Assembly (NCBI GenBank): GCA_001179505.1 | Contig: CDMY01000589.1 | Location: 1-37,938, forward strand | Source of the DNA: Vitrella brassicaformis | Lineage: Eukaryota > Sar > Vitrellaceae | DNA: 37,938 nt | Direction of reading: 5' to 3' | Shown: positions 31,481 through 37,938 of the stretch, in pieces | Layout of the letters: each line of letters begins with the position of its first letter | How positions within the stretch are numbered: the stretch's first letter is position 1 | The notes under the pieces: generated by a model | Databases searched by the model: none | The model's input: only the letters and a program-made list of their open reading frames with translations | What the model was told of the DNA's origin: nothing | Position numbers and translations under genes: made by a program

Positions 31481-32628
31481 ATGGTGTGCCGCTTCGTCAC
31501 TCTCCTGGCCCTCGTGCTGTGTGCGTCCTCCACCCACGCAATCGACACCGACACCCTCCTCTCACACACGGCCAGCAAGGCACGCGCCAAGACAGAGAAG
31601 ACAAGGGCCGCCATCGATGAGCAGCTCGCCACGATGCCCGACCCCGTCCCCACCGCCATGCGCGCCGACGTGTCAGTGAAGGAGAGTGCGGCAACGGGGC
31701 AATCGTCCGTCGTGCACAATGATGATGATGAGACACAGATGCCGCCGTCCATGAGATTCATGCAAACACAGAGCAAGGTATGGGAGTGGACGTCTCACGT
31801 GCCCTCACATTTTCTCGCTGAACGTCTCTGTGTGTGTGTGTCTCTTGTTTTGTTTTGTTGGTTGTGCAGCTGCGTTCTCGGAGCAAGATCATCGGCGACG
31901 AAGTGAGTCTGCAATTGAGACATGCAATAGACCAATGCAGTCTGCTCTCATGTGATCTGATGCACAATGCAGGCTCCACCACCGTACCCAGTCATCGTGA
32001 GACAGACAGACAGACAGACAGACAGGAGGAACAGACACATTCATGTGAATGTCTGAATGAGTGCAGAATGTGCACATGGAGGAGCCGGCGGCTGACAGCC
32101 ACGTGGAGACACAAGTGCTGGAGGAAAGACGTGCTGAGAGATTGCGACTCGCTGAACTGGAAAGACAGGTCAGACCAACACACCTATCATGTGTATGCGT
32201 CTCTCATGTGTGTGTCTCTATGTGTGTGCAGGAAGAGGCTGACAAGGAGAGCTTTCAGAACATGCTGTCGATGCAGAACATGCAGGTCGTCCCACACAAT
32301 ATGCCATCCAAAATCATGTGAATGTGTGTGTCTCTCTTGGTTGGCCTCATCAGTTGCAGCGTCTGTCCGATCTGTCAGCATCTTTGGGCGAGGTGGGCCG
32401 CCAAGTGGTGCAGAGCAACAGAATCCGCGCCAAACAAGACCAGAAGGCAGGATCGAAAGTTCAAATCATACAGTACGAGAACCAGCCGCAGGAGAACCAC
32501 ATCGACATCAGGTGCGCATACCCAAAGAACCGACACATGCCTGACAGACACGCGCCTCCCTCACACAAATGTGTGTGATGTCCTCTGCCAGACAACTGAA
32601 GGGCCTTCGGGCACTCCTCAGCCGATGA
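31481..32628 (+). CDS. small secreted coiled-coil protein B (PPPYxVxNxHMEE family)
   Basis: Seven exons: 31481-31777, 31870-31902, 31973-31996, 32067-32168, 32232-32285, 32354-32511, 32592-32628. The model gives 234 residues. It starts MVCRFVTLLALVLCASSTHA, a signal peptide with likely cleavage after THA. Exon 1 adds about 75 residues absent from protein A. Residues 112-124 read PPPYPVINVHMEE, matching protein A at the same place before a charged coiled coil (VLEERRAERLRLAELERQEE). The C-terminal part aligns loosely with A (KVQIIQYENQPQENHI against VEKIKFDPQRNEIE). It ends GLRALLSR. The very short exon 31973-31996 encodes exactly APPPYPVI. No known family recognised; possibly lineage-specific. 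Confidence 0.78.
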
Positions 32629-33025
32629 TGAGAAGACGGACAAACGAAGAGTGAGAGACGTGGATGAGTGCATGCGCGAACGTCGCTGAATAAATGAACG
32701 AATCTTCGCCGTGTTCGTGGGCGACGCAGCTCATTCATTCACTGCACTGCAAACGTGTCCACACAGAACGCACAAGCTCAATTACAGGGATACAACACAC
32801 AACTCAATTAGAGAAGCGTCACACGCAAAAAGACAGAGAGCACCGTGCATGGTACATACATCGATCCGACGCACACACTCAAAAACAACTCGAGAAGACA
32901 GACACCTGCCGTGCAGCGCTCGCCTGTCTCAACCCTACTATATGTACACGCCTGCCTGTCTGTCTGTCAGCTGGACTGGTAGGCCGGCCACACCACATAC
33001 CACACCACAACACAACACACACACA
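32629..33025. other. convergent spacer, no feature recognised
   Basis: CA-rich sequence lies between the stop of secreted protein B and the stop of CBS. Frames across it have no splice support. Confidence 0.6.
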
Positions 33026-35037
33026 CTAGTCTGTGTGGGATCCCCTCTTCGGCGTGTCGCCCTCGAATTGGTTGCAGCTCATGAGGTAGCGGAGCAGGTC
33101 GATCCGAGTGACAACGCCCACGACCACCTGCCGCATCCTGTACTCCTCCGCCCCGCCCACGAAGCACTTCTGCTCCGCCACCACGAGCACAAAGGGGTGC
33201 AGGTCGAGCGTCTTGGACAAGAAGTCCAGCGGACAATCCAGCCCCACTCGCTTGAACTTCTTGTACATGCACTTGCCTGCACACAGTAATGCAATGCACG
33301 CAGGCAGTATTTGTGTGGACGAGTGTGTGTTCCCCCTCATTTCGACTCACCGATGGGGTCCTTTCCCTTGAGCCGTCCTGACGATAAATATGAGCTGAGG
33401 TTGCCCTCGGTGATGACGCCCACCACCTGCCCGCCCGTCTCGCCCTCGTCGCTCACCACCGGCACCTGGTCGATTCCCTCCTTGTCCAGCAGCTTGATCA
33501 CGTCAGAACAAGTCGCCGACGGGCTGACCGTCACTGGTGCCCGCAGAGAGAGGGCGGCGACTGTCGTCTTGCCCCACTCTGGCTCTTCAGCGGAGCCCCG
33601 CTCGGTCGGCCGCTCCATGAAGCCGTTGTCCCACATCCAGTCGTCGCTCAGGAACTTGCTCATGTAATTCCTGCGGCAGGGAGCAATACATGCACTGCAC
33701 GGCTACTTTCTTTCGTCCTTGTGTCGTGCATACCGGCTGGAGTCGGGCAGCACCACGACGCACCGCTGGTCTTTCTTGAGTTGTCTGGCGGCCTTGAGCA
33801 CTCCGGCAACTGCGGCGCCCGATGAGCCGCCGATGAGCAGGCCCTCGGTGCGTATGAGGTCCCTGGCCAGCTCGAAGGACTCCTTGTCCTCCGTCTTGAC
33901 CCAGAAGTCCACCACACTGCGGTCAAGGGCCGTGGGGATGAAGTCATAGCCGATGCCCTCCACAAAGTACACCTGAACGAGCGAATGAACGAACCATAGG
34001 AAGACATATCCACATCCTTGCTGGTGAAGGGTGCCTTCTGCTGCTGCTGCTGCTCCTGACCTGGTTCCTGCCAGGGTCGTTGAGTGAGTCGGGCTGTGCG
34101 AGGATGGATCCCCGCGGGTCGACGCCCACGACGACACAGTTGGGGTTCTTCTCCTTGAGCTTCCGACCGATGCCCGTCACCGTGCCCCCGGTGCCGGCGC
34201 TGATCACAGCCATGTCCACCTTGCCATCGCACTGATCCCAGATCTCCTGACCCGTGCCCTCATAGTGCGCCAGCGGGTTGGCGGGGTTCTTGTACTGGTC
34301 CAGGATGTGGGAGTTCTCGAGCTGCGCGTTGACCTTGAGGGCCAGGCCGATGTGCGACTCGGGAGAGTTCCACGCCGCCTCGGTGGGCGTGCGCAGGATC
34401 TCGGCACCCAGCGCCTTCATCATGTTGACCTTCTCCTGACTCATCTTCTCGGGCAAGGTTATCAGCATCCGATAACTGACACGCACACACGCACACAATC
34501 ATGGCAGGCATTTCCAGCACCCCCCTCATCCATCCATCCATGCATTGCTCACCCTTTGATTGCAGCGGTGAGTGCGAGTCCGATGCCCGTGTTGCCCGAG
34601 GTCGGCTCGATGAGTGTGTCGCCCTGCTTCAGGAAGCCGTCCTTCTCGGCCTCCTGCACCATCCGCAGCCCGATGCGGTCCTTGACCGACCCGCCCGCAT
34701 TGAAGTACTCGCACTTGGCCACCAGGTCACACTCGAGGTCATACTTCTTGGCAAACCGTGACAGCCGGACCATCGGCGTGCGGCCTGCAGTGCACACACC
34801 ACACACACACACACATCATAAACGGAGCAGCCCTGCCCTTGTGTGCAGAAGATCTGTTCGCTCACCGATGCATCCGAGGATGCTGTCTTTGATCTTCTGC
34901 TCGGGGCATGGCGGGATGGAGTGGTGCGGACACGGCTCCGTGCAGTTGGGCGTCCACGTGCACTTCTCACACCCATGGTACGAAGGGAAGGTGATCTCAG
35001 CCGTGCCGGACTGGCGCAGCTCCGGTTGACCCGACAT
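33026..35037 (-). CDS. CBS: cystathionine beta-synthase, heme-type with Bateman module
   Basis: Six exons on the minus strand: 35037-34866, 34784-34553, 34475-34061, 33972-33734, 33670-33351, 33276-33026. The model gives 542 residues, near the length of the animal enzyme. It condenses serine and homocysteine to cystathionine (transsulfuration) using PLP. The N-terminal CTW (26-28) with PHH (37-39) matches the Cys/His heme-ligand segment of animal [12 protein letters not shown] holds the PLP lysine K92, followed by [34 protein letters not shown] and [20 protein letters not shown] closes the fold-II core. Two CBS motifs follow ([20 protein letters not shown] and [16 protein letters not shown]), the Bateman regulatory module that binds adenosyl-methionine in animals. 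The N-terminus is unusually Cys-rich. No targeting peptide is seen, so cytosolic is likely. Confidence 0.95.
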
Positions 35038-35326
35038 CTCTCTGCCTCTCCTGCTGCCTGAACGTCTGCCTGACGCCTTCCGAGGCTTCCAAACTCACTT
35101 TCTAATGCGCGCTTAGCTCGCAGAACCGGCGTTTCCCCGGAGAGAAAAAGAAGTGTGAAGCTACCACGAGTATTGCCGTCGAGTGGACAGACAGGCGCAC
35201 GGCTTGATCTTTATCCATCTCATCTCATCATCTTGCCTACCATTCGTCGTCGGAACGGAGATCCAGGAGAGCATCCTCATCCCTGACCTGGCCTGTGTGT
35301 GCGCAGGCGGCAGCAGTAGTGTCAGG
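35038..35326. promoter_or_regulatory. shared 5' region of CBS and BCAT
   Basis: A divergent spacer of 289 bp between two PLP-enzyme genes. It holds a GCTTAGCTCGCAG sequence (35111-35123), related to words in other divergent spacers of this window. An acceptor-like GTGTGCGCAG lies just before the chosen BCAT start, so a further 5' exon could exist. Confidence 0.4.
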
Positions 35327-37387
35327 ATGGCCTCAGCGGTGCACAAACTGAGGCCGGAGGACCAGGCGAGGATCGGCAAGGCCCTCGTAGGCAAAGATCT
35401 CAAGGGATTCGCATGGACCCAGACCAATGGGCACGTCATCGTAAGCCACACAGGCCGATGCGCGTGTTGTGATGGCTTGGAGGATGCATGTGTGTTTTGT
35501 TTGTCTCTGTCTGTTTCTCTCTCTGTGTCAGTACACGTGGGAGGACGGCAAGTGGGACGAGGGTCGCTTCGAGCACGACCCCTACATCAGGTGCCACATC
35601 ATGTCCAACTGCTTCCACTACGGACAGGCATGCTTCGAGGGACAGAAGGCGTTCCATCTCAAAGACGGTCAGGGCGACACACGCCTGATGGATGGACTCA
35701 TGAACGAGGTCTGCTGTGTTTGGGGTTGGCTACATGTGTGTGCAGGCCGTGTGTGCATCTTCAACGACAAGGTGGGATGACCGCCTTCGTTGAACCCATT
35801 CTTGTGTCCATGCCTGTGTGTGTCTGTGCGTGTTGTGGTTCAGGCGAATGCGCTGCGTATGCAGATGTCCAACACACGGATGATGATGCCGCTGGTGCCG
35901 GTCGAGATGTTCCAAAAGGCGTTGGATTGGGTGGTGCACGAGAACCTGGAGTACCTGCCCACCTACGACATGAAGGGATGCTCCCTCTACATCAGACCAT
36001 TCTGCATCGGTACACAGACAGACAGACAGACAGACAAACGAGCCGCTGGCATGATGGGTGTGCCTGTAATGGTGTGTATGTGTGCAGGTGTGGGTGATTT
36101 GATCACTCCCGTGCCGTCCAACAAGTTCCACTTCGTGGTGATGGTGATGCCCGTCGGGTCCTACTATGCTGTAGGCAAGAACCTGGTGGGTGAGACCCAT
36201 ACACAGCCACACTACACCTGTCACTGACTGCGTGTGGGGCGCACACACCAGACAGATCAGCCGGGCTGGTTCCTGGCAAGACCCACTTATATCATGGATG
36301 CGCTGTGTGTGTCATGTGGATCAGAATGCTGTTGACGGTGTCGTGATAGAGGAGTTCGACAGGGCGGCGCCACGGGGGGTTGGCAACGTCAAAGTGGTGA
36401 GTCACTGCACACACTTGAGGCACACACAGATCGGATCGGCCGGTGCATCGATGCGTGGTCATTCATACAACTCAGGCGGGCAACTACGGTGCCGACATCT
36501 ACCCAGCGTACAAGGTGAGACAGACAGACAGACAGCCAGGCCAGCCTGCACACAGAGAGAGATTGAGGAAGCACCCGCTCTCATGTTTCCTTGTGTGTGA
36601 TCAGTACAAGAAGTTGAAGGGTTTCCCGCTGCCGCTGTACCTTGACCCGAAGGAGAAGCGGTACATCGAGGAGTTCAACACGTCCAACTTCGCCGCCATC
36701 ACCAAGGACGGCACCTACATCACATCCGAGTCAGCCGCCATACTCGACTCCATCACTAACAGGGTCAGTGCGCACCAGCCAGACAGCCTGCGCGGGCACG
36801 TGTGTGCATCTGTGTGTGTGTCTGTGTGTGTGTGCAATGCAGTGTCTGCAAGTGTTGGCTCACGAGATGAACGTCCCCGTGGAGAGGCGGCCTATCGGTA
36901 AATGGTCACTCATCTGCACACAACCCAGCAGAAGGCGGACATTCGGCGTGTGTGTGTGCAGATTTCGACGCTGAGGTGTCGACCTTCGACGAGGTGGGCG
37001 CCATCGGCACTGCCGTGGTCATCACCCCATGCAAGTCACTCACACGCGGAGAGACGGTACACACCAACCCGACCGCCGCACACCGATGGCTACCTGCTCA
37101 TTGCTCATGGTCCTTGAGTGTGTTGTCTCCCTGTGTTTGTCGACCAGAAGTACCATTTTTCTGAGCCCAAGATCCTGCAGCAGCTGTACGACCGAATCAC
37201 AGCCATACAGGTCAGCCAGACACGGCCACAGACGCGCCATGCACGACATGACGACACACGCGTGTGTGTGGTTTGTGTATGTGTGCAGCGCGGCGATGCC
37301 GAAGACCGGTACAACTGGCTGCGCGAGCTGGGGGAGGTCCACCTGCCCAAGGAGGGACAGTACATTCAACAAAACGGCTACCACTGA
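35327..37387 (+). CDS. BCAT: branched-chain amino-acid aminotransferase (fold-type IV PLP enzyme)
   Basis: Twelve exons: 35327-35440, 35532-35667, 35746-35771, 35844-36009, 36088-36185, 36325-36396, 36476-36514, 36605-36763, 36843-36897, 36962-37056, 37148-37210, 37289-37387. The model gives 373 residues, normal for eukaryotic BCAT. It swaps the amino group between Leu/Ile/Val and 2-oxoglutarate. Landmarks: HYGQACFEGQKAF near the start, ANALRMQMSNTRMMMP, SLYIRPFCIG, then RAAPRGVGNVKVAGNYGADI, in which the Lys before AGNY is the expected PLP Schiff-base residue. EEFNTSNFAAI corresponds to the usual E-x-G-T-x-N-x-F segment, and IGTAVVITP to the GTA-V phosphate loop. The C-terminal LYDRITAIQRG is typical. 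An open frame with an acceptor-like site lies just upstream, so the N-terminus (and any transit peptide) may be incomplete. Confidence 0.93.
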
Positions 37388-37938
37388 ACCGAACCGCCCA
37401 GCCGGTCAGCGATGGAAGACGCCCTGTGTCAGTCAGTGACTGCTGCTGCTTGGAAGAGGGGGCGGGCGGGGGCTGTGTCGATACCCACACGTACGTACGA
37501 GTGTTGCCATGGCTGTTGTCGTGTTGCCTCTATGGCATCTGTCTGGTTGGCCTGCTCCCCACCTCGCTGTGGGTGAGACCCATCACAGAGTCTGGATGTG
37601 ACACGCTGCTGGGAGGTCGAAGCCAACCAAAACAGTGCAAGAGAGAGGACGACAAGAAGATGTGTGTTGTGGTTAACTTTGAGGGGGAGTATGACGTGTT
37701 CTCTCTTTCTTTCTGTCTCTCTGGCGGCCGTGGATGATGCCCTTGTGTTGGTTGCTGCTACCTATCGCGTGTGAAACAGCATGTGGTGGGCAGCCGCAAC
37801 AGACGCAGGGCCGATCGGCCATGGCTGTCGACGAGACAATGAATCGAGCCACCGCCAAGGCAGGGATGCTGTGTAGGCTAAGCGACCACACACACTGTTC
37901 TTTTTCATGTGCTGATCAGCCAGTGCATATCTCACACA
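37388..37938. other. 3' flank of BCAT, no gene recognised
   Basis: The BCAT 3' UTR probably lies at the start of this stretch. Short frames such as 37673-37891 (-) have no family resemblance or splice partners. Confidence 0.5.

Noticed and set aside
36186-36324. Extra BCAT exon (QPGWFLARPTYIMDA) in the longer intron
   Set aside because: The BCAT alignment is continuous from GKNL to NAVDGVVIEEF; adding it would insert residues where the family has none.
1-37938. tRNA or rRNA genes
   Set aside because: No cloverleaf-like or conserved rRNA segments were noticed on either strand; a covariance search would be needed to exclude them.

Overview
The window looks like nuclear DNA of a protist with intron-rich, GC-rich genes. 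Introns are mostly 60-130 nt and GT-AG, often with a (TG)n run before the acceptor. The gene content is BTB/TLDc-like proteins, ankyrin and F-box-like families, a vanadium-haloperoxidase homologue and a secreted protein with a plastid-type leader on a cryptochrome-like gene. This fits a photosynthetic alveolate, most plausibly a chromerid such as Vitrella. That assignment is inference from style and content, not a database match.

Layout: a possible Gly/Arg-rich 3' gene end (408-1077, +) is followed by twelve genes in strict -,+,-,+ order, i.e. six head-to-head pairs: (1) BTB-TLDc copy 1 (-) with a vanadium-haloperoxidase-like secreted protein (+); (2) a cryptochrome/photolyase-like protein (-) with an intronless ankyrin protein (+); (3) a CDK-type kinase (-) with a coiled-coil/F-box-like/LRR-like protein (+); (4) a roughly 1880-residue ARM/LRR-like/coiled-coil/RING protein (-) with BTB-TLDc copy 2 (+); (5) two related small secreted coiled-coil proteins (-,+); (6) cystathionine beta-synthase (-) with a branched-chain aminotransferase (+). 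Start codons within each pair are only about 235-371 bp apart, so shared bidirectional promoters are likely. The convergent spacers are usually longer and hold simple repeats.

Exon models were derived by hand. Every junction was chosen so that phases match and the peptide continues a recognisable family or periodicity. Two places do not read cleanly: an in-frame TAA in the F-box-like gene (16979-16981), and a one-base frame discrepancy at a five-base C run in the RING gene (21789-21793).

Main points of interest: the haloperoxidase homologue keeps every vanadate-binding position I can align except the catalytic histidine, which is serine; the cryptochrome-like protein keeps the antenna-domain signature but lacks a recognisable flavin pocket; the two BTB-TLDc genes are an inverted paralogue pair whose central intron and linker exon are almost identical while their 5' exons have diverged, which suggests gene conversion; and gene orientation alternates perfectly. 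CBS and BCAT are adjacent PLP enzymes of sulfur and branched-chain amino-acid metabolism. No other functional pathway linking the neighbours is evident.
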